Shown here one piece after another: positions 1-11,102 of a DNA stretch of 64,000 bases (position 1 is its first letter; each line of letters starts with the position of its first letter). The stretch lies in assembly GCA_025345505.1 (NCBI GenBank), contig JANVCC010000073.1, positions 5,035,448-5,099,447 on the forward strand. The letters are read 5' to 3'. The position numbers and the translations under genes were made by a program. The notes beneath the pieces were generated by a model that was given only the letters and a program-made list of their open reading frames with translations, was not told the origin of the DNA and did no database searches. Origin of the DNA: Todiramphus chloris collaris (lineage: Eukaryota > Chordata > Aves > Coraciiformes > Alcedinidae).

Positions 1-3000
1 CATGTTTTCCTCACAAGCAAAATAACTCATGGCTTTTAAGGAGGAGCTTAATAGATGCAAAAACTCCATCTTGTTCTTACTCTTCAGTTGGCCTTGTGGT
101 GTTGCGCCCGATTCATCAGTTGCATTTTTTTATTCATCCTTTGTAATGAACTTGGACAACTGTGGGGAAAGGAAACTGTTGGTATATAAACCTGAATGAT
201 TCTCTGATACGTCTTGTATATCCCAAGCATGTGAGAAGAGTAGTGTTATAGTCCATTAGAATGGTCTGGCAATGATAGGAATATGTGTAATTGCATATTT
301 CAGTGACCTTTAGGAAGTTTCAAAATAAAGCTTTATGTAATTTTACCTAGCTTCTAATTTGTCCAACTCCATATAGATTCTTATTGGAGTCAATTGATCT
401 GACCTCCTGATGCTTAAAAATGTTCCACTCTGCCATGTGCTTCCTGTTAGTAGTTTTGATCTGATGTGGTGACCTAATACAAAGGTTATTTGAGAAATAT
501 ATTGGAGAGGTTCATAGATGACAAAAACTTTTAGGTAAACTGTCTTATCTGCTCCAGGGGAAGAGAATAATGTTCGGAACACTATTTGTGTGAAATGTGA
601 TCACAGTACGAACTATGCTGGGACTGGCATAAAAAGTATCTAGTTTAATTTCTTCACATCAAATTAGAAATTACCCTTATTAAATGTGATCCCTAACTAA
701 GGATTTCCCAACCCTCAAGTCACTGCAGAACATGTTAAATATTTCACAACAGTAAACAGGAAAAGGAAATCAATACCAACATGCCGTTGGCTGTGCTTAG
801 CTAAGATTGTTTTCAGAGAAGACAATGGGAATATGAGCTTATCACATCACTCACTCTCTGCAGTTCCTGTCCTATCTGTATGTTGTAAGAGAAAGTGAAT
901 AGAAGAAATAATTAAAAAGCTGGAAGAAACACTTCAGAAGTCAGGAGATGTATTTTGCTGCGGTTGCTCAAAATTCTGGAACTGCTTAAACTTCAAATTG
1001 GCATCTGAAGAGCTTGTTGAACATTATGAGTAGACCATAAGGCTGCAGTGTTCTGTTTTGGTGATACAGATACAGTGACCAAGCAACAGACCATGTGTTC
1101 AGGAAAGGTAGACAGATAATTGCTTGAGTTGCAGTAGTGCTTTCACTATTATTCATGTAGTTTAATTAATATATATTTTTTTATTAAAGAAATTTAAAAA
1201 ATACTTATGAAACTAATAACATTTTAAATTTGGAAATCCCTGTAGATTTTCAAACATTAGTTTTGTGTTTAAGTCTCTGCTAACCATTTTGACAGATAGC
1301 ATAAACTGGTGTGTGCCTGACAGTGCCTTTTAGCATGATGACATAGAAAATTGACACTGCCTCTGAACAGTTCCTCATTTTTTTGTTCATTAGCTATCTC
1401 TATATGTTTTGCTTTAAGAATGTTTGCTAAAAAAAAATTTTAAAAATTACACTGCATGATTTTTTTTCATGGTGTTACTAAAAATGAATAAAGCCTGGAT
1501 TTTCCATGATCCTGAGAGGTATCTGTTGCTCAGAAACTGCCTAAGCCCTGCAAGGTGGACTTTCCTTCCTCCCCATAGAGAAAGGAAAGATTTCGGTCAT
1601 TTTACCTGGAGAGTCTGTTAAGCACTTCTTTGTCGAATCTCTCCTCAGTGGAGACAGAATAGATATGTAGCCTATTCTTCACTGATTGCTAATCTTGGGT
1701 CACCAGGCTGTATCATTTGTGACCTGAGACTTCCAAAAGGGTCATTGAGGAAAAGACTTGAAGAAAAGAGGTTTTTCACTTCAGCAGTAAGAGATTGGCA
1801 TGATAAAAACCAGAAGCTTCCTTCTGCCGAAATGAGAATATAGAACATGTATTTTTGCCCCTCAAAGTTGCCGCATGAGTGGCATTTTTGTAATGGTGTT
1901 TTGTTGTCAGAGGACTGTTAATAAATCTGAGAAACGATGCTGCATTTGAATTCAGTGCTGTGCAATGTAAGGACTTGCCTTCAGAACTGATTGTAAGACA
2001 TTTGTATTGAAAAGCAATTATTAGAACTTTTTTCATCAAAAAAACCCCCATTAATCTTCAGTAATGAAAGTGCTATTTAAATAAAAAGAATGTATGACAA
2101 ACATTGTATTTTTTGTTTTGAGTGGGAAGTTCCACTGGTGGTTGTGCTACAACATTTCTGACACCATTCATTATTATCCATAAACTGACTCATTAAGTGA
2201 TTATGTGTATGGAACATTAGGGTTGTCCAAGACTGAAGTAATCGTATCCAAAAATAGAATTTGTATTGAAAGCATGCTTCTTGTGTTACTTGTGATTAAA
2301 ACCATCTCTGTAGATTTTGTTTTTCTGCTTTTATGACCTAATTAAAATACCACAGAGCTAGAAGTACTATGGTTTGTGAAGACAGAGGTGTAATAGGGTC
2401 TGTATTTAGGAAACAATGTGTATTTGTTTCATTGCTTCTAAGTGATGCGTAGAAGTACTCGCAAGGTATGGTATTTGGGTTTTTTATGGCACAAGAAAAA
2501 AACTTTTTTTTTTTTTTTTTACAAAGAAGCAAAACACTGGTAGCAGAAGACTGGCTTATGGTGCAATAATACCTTAAGTCATATAGCATTATATGTAAAT
2601 TCTCAATTGTCAAGCAAAGTGTATAGTCCCTGAAGAACCTTAGCTGTAGTTGGTGCTTCATGTATTTCATGATTTTTGACCAAAGAACATGCGAAGAAAT
2701 ATATCTTCACACCTTGTTTTAAATGAGGTTTCTACAAATTACTAGGATACTTTTTTTTCTGTAATTGTGGTTGTGCTTAAATGTTTTCCATAAGAGAGAA
2801 TTTGAAAATAAAGAATCTATTTATGTAAAAATAGTTGTGAGTTAGTAAAGGTCAGTGCCTGTGGTGACATGAGGAGAGCTACACTGGAAACCATTCATGT
2901 TCCAAGAGAATGAAACAAAAGCACAAATTGAACTGGAACTACATCTCATAGGGCAAAAAGGAAAACTGTCAGCAGTACCAACTGTAGAGCCAGCAATTCC

Positions 3001-3094
3001 CCAACCTGAGGTTAGTAAGCCTACCTCATGGAAATCCAGGCATATGCCAGCCTGGAGTCTGTAAGTGACATATAGTCCTATTTAAATACAACTA
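1..3094. other. Unique AT-rich non-coding DNA
   Basis: I see no gene here. Open frames are short (up to about 110 codons), on the minus strand only, and lack splice-site framing, codon bias or recognisable motifs; one of them simply reads through the antisense of a T tract. Scattered AATAAA-like words occur as expected for AT-rich DNA. No transposon of a family I recognise is visible. It could be intron or intergenic DNA. Confidence 0.6.
2504..2520. repeat. T17 homopolymer tract
   Basis: An uninterrupted run of 17 T follows a short A-rich segment, giving an A-run/T-run junction. It is probably an ordinary mononucleotide microsatellite; no retroposed body is recognisable on its A-rich (minus) side, so I do not call it a SINE or processed-pseudogene tail. 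Confidence 0.85.
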
Positions 3095-3758
3095 AATCCC
3101 AGCATGGTGGGGGTTGGAAGGGACCTCAGGACATCTAGTCCAACACCCCTTCTCCATCAGGGTAACCCAGGGCAGGGTGCCCAGGATTGCATCCAGGTGG
3201 GTTTGGAATCTCCCTAGAGAAGGACACTCCACAGCCTCTCTGGGCAGCCTGTGTCAGGCTCTGGCACCCTCACAGGAAAGTTCCTTATGTTTAGGTGGAA
3301 CAACTTCTTCCAATCTGTGCCCGTTGTTCTTTGTCCTGTCACTGGGCACCACTGAAAACAATCTGGCCACATCCTGTTAACGCCTGCCCTTTAGAGATTG
3401 ATAAGCATTGATCAGATCCCCTCTCAGGCTTCTCTTCTCCTGGCAAAACAGTCCCAGGGCTCTTGGCCTTTCCTTGACACAGAGAGGCTCCAGTCCCTTC
3501 CTCTTTTGTAGCCTCTGCTGGAGTCTCTCCAGTAGTTTCTTGTCTCTCTTGAACTCGGGAGTCCAGAATTGGATCCAGTACTCCAAATGTGGCCTCACCA
3601 GGGCAGAGCAGCAGGACACCTCCCTGAAACTTCCTGACACTTCTTAATGCATCCCAGGATACCATTGGCCTTCTTGGCCACAAGAGCACGTTGCTGTCTC
3701 AGGGTCAACTTATCCACAAGGACTCCCAGGTCCTTCTCTTCAGAGCTGCTTTCCATGA
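3095..3758 (-). mobile_element. CR1 LINE fragment, 3' part of ORF2 plus 3' UTR
   Basis: This is a 5'-truncated copy of the chicken-repeat-1 non-LTR retrotransposon. Read on the minus strand, it encodes C-terminal ORF2 motifs in family order: EEKDLGVLVD and KKANGILGCIKK (about 3735-3650), then LVRPHLEYW, LLERLQQ and LGLF...KRSLRGDLI. The first block is in a different frame from the rest, so the frame is broken near 3640. The 3' end lies at the left, where a GGTTGGAAGGGACCT-like segment corresponds to the CR1 3' UTR; the terminal octamer repeat is not clearly preserved. About 660 bp remain of a full element of several kb. It is dead and moderately diverged. The plus-strand open frames across it are antisense shadows. 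Confidence 0.95.
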
Positions 3759-5400
3759 TGCTGCTTTTTGATGATGTAAGGCTGCTTTCTCCCATGTGAC
3801 ACCACAGGAGACACTGCTGTATAGCTTCCTGTGATAATACTGCCTGCTTCTATACAGGTTATCTGATTCTTATTGCCGTACTGAGTACTACTACCTTGTT
3901 AAATCATCGATGCAGTGGTGTCGTAGCTAGAGTCTGGCCTGAAAATTACTTGCCTAATGGATTTACTTCATAAATATGCCTACAGCCCCGCCTCAGCCAA
4001 CTCGTTGACTGTTTTACAGTATTTTTGAGGTAGTACTGCAAAATACCTGAGGAAATAGATCATTACAGAATCTAATTCCTTGCACTCAGCACTGAATCGG
4101 GTCTAAATTTATTTTACATGACAGAAGCAGAGTGAATATTGCAGTGCCCTTGGAATCTGGCGTGGTTTTAATTGGATTCTATCTTTTTCTAACGCTACTG
4201 TGGAACACCAATTTAAATCCTTGGGATTAAATTTATATGACAGGCTGACATTGTCACTAAAGTGGTGCATCATTTTAATTTATTTATTTTTCTTTGATGC
4301 CTCTTGACAAGTAATAAAGCATCAGGTCCTTAGTTGCGAAGGTCTTGTTGTTATTTTTTTCTGGAGTCCTTAACATTTCAGAGCCCTTTTGCTGACACAC
4401 AGCAAAGTGCAACAACATTCATTTTGAAAAAAGGGGCCAACGGTTCTCAAGCTCAGCAAGAATTTTAGTGAGATACAATTTAAGATAGGGAAAGCTTCAT
4501 TTATGTAATAAAAAATAACCCCTAGTAAATGAGGTTTGTAATGCATTATCCTTCTGAGCCTTCCACTAGGCCCGTAATTATGCAGAATATCTAATGTACT
4601 CTAATAATCTGATCTTGACTTGATAGTCTTTTCACTTTACATACAGACTAAAACACTACAACCCAGCAGATTAAAAAAAAGACACTGATTACTTAACTGT
4701 AATAAATATGTGATGCTGTGAAGGTGAAGATAAAAGCATGGTGTGCAAAGTATGAAATAAATTAAAATGCGAGGAAACAGGTGTGAAGAGACTTTGAAAA
4801 TAGGTTCCCATTTCTCATTATGGTGGTTTCGTGTCCCCGTCACAGTCGCTTCTACTGGCAATAAGAAGGTAGATAAAGGGAAATAGCTCCTAGGTTAATG
4901 ACTATATTATTAATTAAGAATAAATAAATATGGACACATTTGGAAAAATAGAATTGCTCTAAATTAAATTTTGAAAGCTCATTAACAAAGGAGTATGAGA
5001 TTTTAAAAATACTATGTTTCAGTCCCTTGGTCCTAGGCAGCAAGTCTATTTTCATTTCCAGCATCCAAGACCCTTCCTTGTGTATCTGCTAACACACAAC
5101 GAACTGCATTAACTGTTGTGATTTTTTTTCTTTTTTTAAATTAATGTTACTGTTTTATCAGCTAGGGTTGAAGAAATGGCAAGGATGCTGATGAAGCCTT
5201 GTACCGTAGATATATCTGCAGAGCTTCTGTTGGGAGGCATCTCCATCTGAATTGCTTCATATGGCACAAATAGTTTTCTGTATACGTTGACCTTGGAAAG
5301 AATGAAACAAACCCAGGGATTAGCATTTGGCAATAGGCACACGGGTCAGGGGCAGATGTGTAAAGTCAAGAATGTAATGCTGTGGTCATCGCCTGTATCT
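3759..5400. other. Unique non-coding DNA between CR1 and LTR
   Basis: AT-rich, with no recognisable gene or repeat family. The four or so open frames (61-74 codons) show no motif or splice-site support. The flank immediately left of the LTR gives no obvious short duplication matching the right flank. Confidence 0.55.
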
Positions 5401-5945
5401 TGTGTGTGGTGGGTTGACCTTGGCCAGCTGCTGACTCACTCCTTTCCTCAGCAGGACAGGAGCAGAAAATGAGATGGAGCAGCTCATGGGTTGAGATAAA
5501 GACAGGGAGATCGCTTCCTGTTGTGGGCAAAACAGGCCTGACCTGGGGCAGATTAATTTATCGCCAATTAAAAACAGGTTTAGGGGGTGAGAAATGCAGA
5601 TGAAAACTAGAGCAGCCTCCTTCCAGCCCACGCTTCATCCCAGTCGTGACTTCGCTCCTTCCCTCCCTGCCCCGGGAGGCGCAGGGCCTGGGGCGCTGTG
5701 CTCCATCCCCAATGGCTCCCCTCTGCCTCCTCACACCCTCCCTTGCTCCGTGGCTCCTTGCAGCAGAGCAGCCCCCCGGCTCCCTTCGGGGCCTGGAGAG
5801 GCTCTTCCTCCTCCTGCCTGGCCCTGGGGGTCGGGGCTCTCTGTGCCTCACCCCTTCCCCTCTCTGCCTGGCGGGAACCGGGGGAACCGGCGTGGGGGAG
5901 CCCCTCGGCTCTCCCCGGAGGGTCCCTGGTTGCGGCCACACAAAA
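5401..5945 (-). mobile_element. Solo LTR fossil, avian endogenous retrovirus (ERVL-like)
   Basis: This looks like a solo LTR whose sense strand is minus. Its 3' end (left, 5401) reads GGTCAACCCACCACACACA on the minus strand, a terminus I recognise from abundant bird LTRs. About 150 bp inside is a block around 5555-5570 that in the family carries the polyadenylation signal. The remainder toward 5945 is GC-rich, as expected for the upstream part. The 5' end resembles the TTTGTGTGGC start of the family near 5945. It is about 545 bp, roughly half the length I expect, so it is internally shortened and broken. No gag, pol or env sequence flanks it, consistent with LTR-LTR recombination. Assignment to the ERVL class is from memory and less certain than the LTR call itself. 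Long open frames on both strands here are products of GC richness, not genes. Confidence 0.8.
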
Positions 5946-8900
5946 TATGATGCTAAAATAAGTAGTAATTTTGATCACAAGTGCGTAACAGGTATCTGTG
6001 CTTAATAAAGGAAGTAAGTTTTTACCTGAGACCTCAAAGTTACTTTTGGATGATACTGGCTTTTAGGCTGCAGTTGCATGGGATTTGGGTAGTACAGAGA
6101 TGCGCTCTTAAGATGCAGTTAAACAAGTCCATATAAGAACTGCAAGATCTGCAAACGTTTAATGTTATCCTGGATGCATAATTTAAATTATAGTATTGCT
6201 TGGTAGCTGTTTGTGAGATTCAAATCAGTTTTAGTCTACATTTTGTAAACAGCTTTATTTTCACAGAGGGCTCCTATTTATGACTCTGTGTGTGTGCCTG
6301 TACGTGTTGTGTCCGTGTGCATCTATTCCCTTTTTTGGTAAAACGTTTCGCTCTGCTCCATCCTGATAGATGTGAATGCCTTCTTTTCCATCATAAAAAT
6401 CCTGGTGTGGTCCAGCCACTGGTTACCACTAAGTGCTTGGTATTTTAGCACAGTCTTGCAGGAGCAGCACCACCGATGCCGTCTGCTTGGGTTACGGCGT
6501 CCGGTATAAACTGTGTCACCTTTGGTGTGAGTAGGGATCATGCTGCAGCTCTGATGGTGAGCTGTTCAGAATTAGAAGATTTTTTGCTGCAGAATAAGTT
6601 GGCTGTAAAAGACCTGTAAAGGACTGTGAAAATGATTACATCTGAAATGATTTCTGTTGGGGAGTTTCATTAATTAGGCCTGAAGGAGGAGGGAATGTTT
6701 GGAAATGTCATTGCGTAAAGAACTTGGTGCATCCAGGGAATGACCCTTTTTTCCTGTATTGTTGTGGTCTTTGATTTTCCCCTTCTCCTCACACAGCTTA
6801 GGAAAAGTTTCTTTAATTGTCACCAATTTCAATTCTTTCTTTTTTTACAGCTGGCTGGGAGCAGACTTTGCTATTCAGTTTGTTCCACCTGCAGCTACTA
6901 CACAAGAATGAGACAGAAATATTAGTGGCAGGAGCTTAAAACTTGGGGGAATTCAGCCATGTTCACACCTCAAAGTGCTCCTGAGCGTGTCGCACGTGTA
7001 ATAGACCTTTTACCATCCCTCCACTGCACCAGGTCTCTGCCCCTGGAGAAACCAGTATGGTCGCGTGGGAAGTATCTGCTTCCCTGATTCATAGGGGGAG
7101 TAACAATTCATTGTAAAGCTGCAAATCAGCCCAGCCCCATGACATAGAGGGCTTCTCATGCACCAGAGCTTTTGATTTTGATCTGTAAAAATGATTTCTT
7201 TTTCAGCAGCTCTTAGAAATTTTTGACAACTCCCTTTCTGTAGGCCGTTGATAATGAGGGCCTAACTGCTTCTATTTTTACTCCCTACAAACTACATTCA
7301 CGTTCGGTCTCAGCACTCCAAGTTATTAAATTGTACAATAAAGTCCCCTGCTGTGCCTTCAAATCTGATAAGCTGTGAATTTTGAGACCACTAGTGAGTT
7401 TGTTCAGACTTAAATTCTCTGCAGATATAAAACTAGAGACCCTATAAAGGGTATAATATTTGTCTTCAGCAAACTTTGTGCTTCAATAAAATTTAGACTA
7501 ATTGTGAATTACTGCCTTCTCAGGGCCAAGTACATTTTTGGAAGGGCAGCTGCTGGGCTATATTTTAAAATCAAGGAGTATTTTAAAATATTTCCTTTTT
7601 TCTTTTTTTTTTTTTTTTTTTTTTTTTTTTGGGGGGTCAGAATTGTGGAGAAAAATCGTAAGGGAGAAGTTGTAATAAATATGTCATGAGTTTTGTGTTT
7701 GATTTCTGATCTCATGGCTTATTTTCTTATTGTCTAAGCTCTGAATTCTTTAAAAGGAGGCAGGATTAGAGCCTACATTACCTAGTAATTTACTTAAATC
7801 TTTAAAGTTCACTAGATCAAAACACTTGATGTTGAGACCCCTGTACCTGTGCTGTATTTGTTTTGCCACTGTTACTTTGGACTAGGTTTAGTCTGGTCCC
7901 TGAGTTTAATCGTTTCCACTGGGTGTCTTTGAAGCTGTCCAAAAGACAGCTCATTGCTTTGGACTCTTACCTGCTTTAGGGATTGGAACTCATTTATGCA
8001 TCCTTGTGTGGCACTTCCTGTTGATTTTCCTAACGATAAAGAGTTTGCGTAGGGCAATCCACTCTGTAAACTTGGCCAGCATATGGTAGGTGATACACAG
8101 CAGAACTGATGTACAACTCATAAAGAAATTGGGTATCTTCTTCTTGAGTTGGTCTAAGTAGGTATTTGTGTTTCTTCTGTATGAAATAAGGTCTCAAAAT
8201 CTCTGTGATGATCTCACACCTGCTTGGAGAAGCACCACAAAACTTTCAGTCCTTGGTGGGAATAAAGGTGATTCTGGTGTGCCTCTGTTTCTGGAGACCT
8301 GCTTACTGTTTGCACCTGCGCATCCAAATGCACTCCTAGCAAAGTGTGTGGGAGTGTTGGGAAGAGGTGAGGAAGGGAGTTCTCTGGGATAGGAAGATTA
8401 TCTATGTGCTCCTGTAACCATAGTGCTACTCAGAAGCTTTCTGCTGCTGGGTTCTGGCCTTCATCCCTTTGTCAGAACTTGTAATGAGATGCTCAAAAGG
8501 CAGCTTGCTGTGACAGTCTGTAATAGTGACTCCATTAAAGACTTCAGATGAACCAGAATCAGAGGGTTTATACTTCTTTATACTAAACAAAGTAGCTAGA
8601 ATTGAGGGTGAAGTTCTCATTTATAAGAAATTATTTCTCTAGTGGCTTCTGAATCAAGGACTTAGTACATACTATGCCTGTCTTGCTGGAGAGCACAAGG
8701 TCCTTAAATGTTTGGGGCAAGAGAGATCTGCTTTGAAGGAGCAGTAGCAAAAGGATAGGTCACAAAACTCCACCAACTTTATTCTTTGATGCTTGGTCTC
8801 TTCATCCCTTTCATCTCCTGGTTGTTCTGTCTTACAGTTAGACTGCAATTAATCACAACTTTTCTTAGACATTGGAAAGTTAATATCTATAGGTTACATT

Positions 8901-10680
8901 GAATGCAGTGGTGCGAGGTGCTCAGGGAACTCTTTGTTTTCATTGTAATCTGAATTGTAACTGAGTATTTTAAGTATCCTTTAATGAAATTCCTGTGTTG
9001 TCTCCTGCTATTGTTGAAGACGCTAGTTCATGCTGAAACAATTATTTTGGTAAGTTGTCTCCAGCTGCCTGAGGATATGGTTTGATCATTCAAGCAGCTG
9101 AAGGGATTGATCCTAGTCTTGTGAACAGTCCCTCAATCTGTGCTTGTTTGTGGCATTTCTTGTCTTCCTGCTAACCACTTAAGGCCTGATCAGCTTGGTA
9201 AAGATCTTCTGTATCTGACAAGGATGAATGCAGTATTTTCTGTGGTCCCGTTATCAAAATAATGGAACTGTGTGCTGAAGCAATGCACATTTAACCACGT
9301 CAGTCAAAATGCATCTAAAGCATTTCAAACTCGAGGGGTGAGAGAGAGAATAAAATAATAAAAAAAAAACAGTGCCTCTTTTTCTTGTCCCTTAAAAGTT
9401 TTTGGTCATGTGGACATCAGAAGGAAGATCTGACAATAACATTGAACAGGTTATGTAGTTAGAAAAATATGACACCACATGTGACATGTGTTTGGAGCTA
9501 CAAACAAAATTTATTTTCCCCTTCCAATAGAAATGCCAGGTACAAAAAATTCTGAAAAGTTTTCTGAAAAGGTAGCAGACTTACTTAATGGCCTTATTTA
9601 AGAGAAGTAAATCCACTTGAAACAAGACTGGTCTTGACTCCTCCTGGTCCATCACGTGAATGTGTGAAGAGTGGAGTATTTTGTCCCATCTTTCTTCTCA
9701 AAGTTGCTTTATTTTCTTTTGAGGAAGATCAGAGGGGCTGATTGTATCCCAGAGAGCAAACACCAAATATGTGAAAGCAAAGAAGAGAAGTCAAAGGGGA
9801 AGACCAGTTTGGAAGGAGCAGGAAACTATTCTCCAGAGTTTTGGAAAAGTTGGCAACACCACTGATGCTTGCTTTGGGATTTTCCTTCCATTTTGTGCTT
9901 GGAATCGCATCTTGCAGACCAGCTGCATTTGCTGTAAGGTAGATAACTACTGTGCTAGGATGGGGCATCTCTCTTTATAATGCTAAAGATGAGAGAAAGT
10001 CTGAACTGATAAAATGTGAGATCTGGAACTTTGATAGGTAACACAAATACTCTTGGCAGTTAAGATGGGCATGGCTGTATCACCTCTTTTAATTTTTTGT
10101 TTGTTTGTTTTAAATTGGACTGTGTTTATCTGATCTTTAACTGAAGGTGGTGACTGTAGAATAGTCTATCCAAGATATTAAGTCATCTTAAATTAGAATA
10201 GTAGTAAATTAGTAAATTGTATAGAGTTTTAAATGCTATTGGTTATACAGTAGCCTTTAGATTAGCACAGTTGGCCACAAGTACACAGAAATGAAAAATT
10301 CTATTTGCTTCTGAAACATTCATGGGAATACTAATATTTAAAATTAAGAAAATGGAGTAGTAGGCTTGTCAGAATATGAGCACTATAAGGGTCAGAAATG
10401 TCAGTGTTCCTCACTGTTGAGCTTTTCACAAAGAATATCTGGCTGGCTGATCATTTTGTGAATCAAAATAGTTAATTTAATTCTTAAGATCGTAGTAAAG
10501 AGGAAAGTGACCATCTGTAGAACACTGGCTGAAATGATGTCAAGTTTGTTTAGTCTTGACTGTATCACTTGTTTATGAATAGTAAGTAGTAGTAAACAGC
10601 TGCTGCATTGAGAGTATATGAGATATATACTACAAATTCTTGGTGTTTGAAAACAAACAAAAGCACTTGAATGTAACCAA
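5946..10680. other. Unique non-coding DNA
   Basis: No gene recognised. A strong 3' splice-site-like stretch (pyrimidine run ending TTTTTTTACAG at 6850) is followed by sequence open for 19-29 codons in all three frames, so it does not discriminate coding from non-coding. No donor partner or protein similarity is recognisable. Other open frames (60-79 codons) look like chance. T-rich low-complexity DNA occurs near 7590-7636. Confidence 0.5.
7603..7630. repeat. T28 homopolymer followed by G6
   Basis: Twenty-eight uninterrupted T residues, preceded by a shorter T-rich lead-in and immediately followed by six G. This is the longest homopolymer in the window. The flanking 30 bp to the left contain two copies of TATTTTAAAAT-like sequence. 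It is likely to be length-polymorphic and prone to assembly error. Confidence 0.95.
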
Positions 10681-10697
10681 AATCTATGATTCTATGA
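10681..10697 (+). repeat. Possible orphan CR1 3' tail
   Basis: The short segment AATCTATGATTCTATGA matches the octamer repeat that ends CR1 elements, but no CR1 body precedes it. The CR1 body starting near 10828 has its own tail at 11087-11102. It may be a minimal CR1 insertion or coincidence. Confidence 0.35.
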
Positions 10698-10827
10698 AAA
10701 GAACATTTTGGTTACTGTTAGCAAAGAACAAGCATAAGCTTGTTGAAAAGTAGGTGGAAATGCCTTAGTTTACAAATTCCTAAGGGTCCAAGCATGTATA
10801 CTTTCTTCCTGTAGTATTAGGCTGTCG

Positions 10828-11102
10828 GGCAGTGACAGGACCAGAGGGAATGGATTAAAACTAGAGATAGGTCGATTCAGGTTGGACAGTAGGAAGAATT
10901 TCTTCCCCATGAGGGTGGTGAGACACTGGCACAGGTTGCCCAGAGAGGTGGTGGAAGCCCCATCCTTGGAAGTGTTTAAGGCCAGTCTGGATGGGGCTGT
11001 GAGCAACCTGCTCTAGTGGGAGGTGTCCCTGCGCATGGCAGGGGGGTTGGAACCAGATGATCTTTAAGGTCCCTTCCACCCCTGACAATTCTATGATTCT
11101 AT
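10828..11102 (+). mobile_element. CR1 LINE fragment, end of ORF2 plus 3' UTR and tail
   Basis: The last ~60 codons of CR1 ORF2 are still open from 10831 to a natural stop at 11014-11016. They read [35 protein letters not shown] and PSLEVFKASLDGA, all standard CR1 C-terminal blocks. A short 3' UTR follows with the GGTTGGAACCAGATGATCTT segment and a near-perfect ATTCTATGATTCTATA tail. The element is strongly 5'-truncated (275 bp). The good tail and open frame suggest a comparatively young insertion among the copies here. It is inert because it lacks the reverse transcriptase and endonuclease. Confidence 0.95.

Noticed and set aside
1334-1368. C/D-box snoRNA-like words (ATGATGA ... CTGA)
   Set aside because: The spacing of about 34 nt is too short and no terminal stem is present.
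5558-6005. Cluster of 87-127-codon frames on both strands in GC-rich DNA, looking like a gene or CpG-island promoter
   Set aside because: The GC-rich stretch is part of the LTR fossil at 5401-5945. Low stop-codon density explains overlapping frames in several phases, and the CpG observed/expected ratio by rough count is about 0.5.
6851-6925. Exon after the strong acceptor ending at 6850
   Set aside because: All three frames stay open for 19-29 codons, so openness carries no information; no donor or recognisable peptide.
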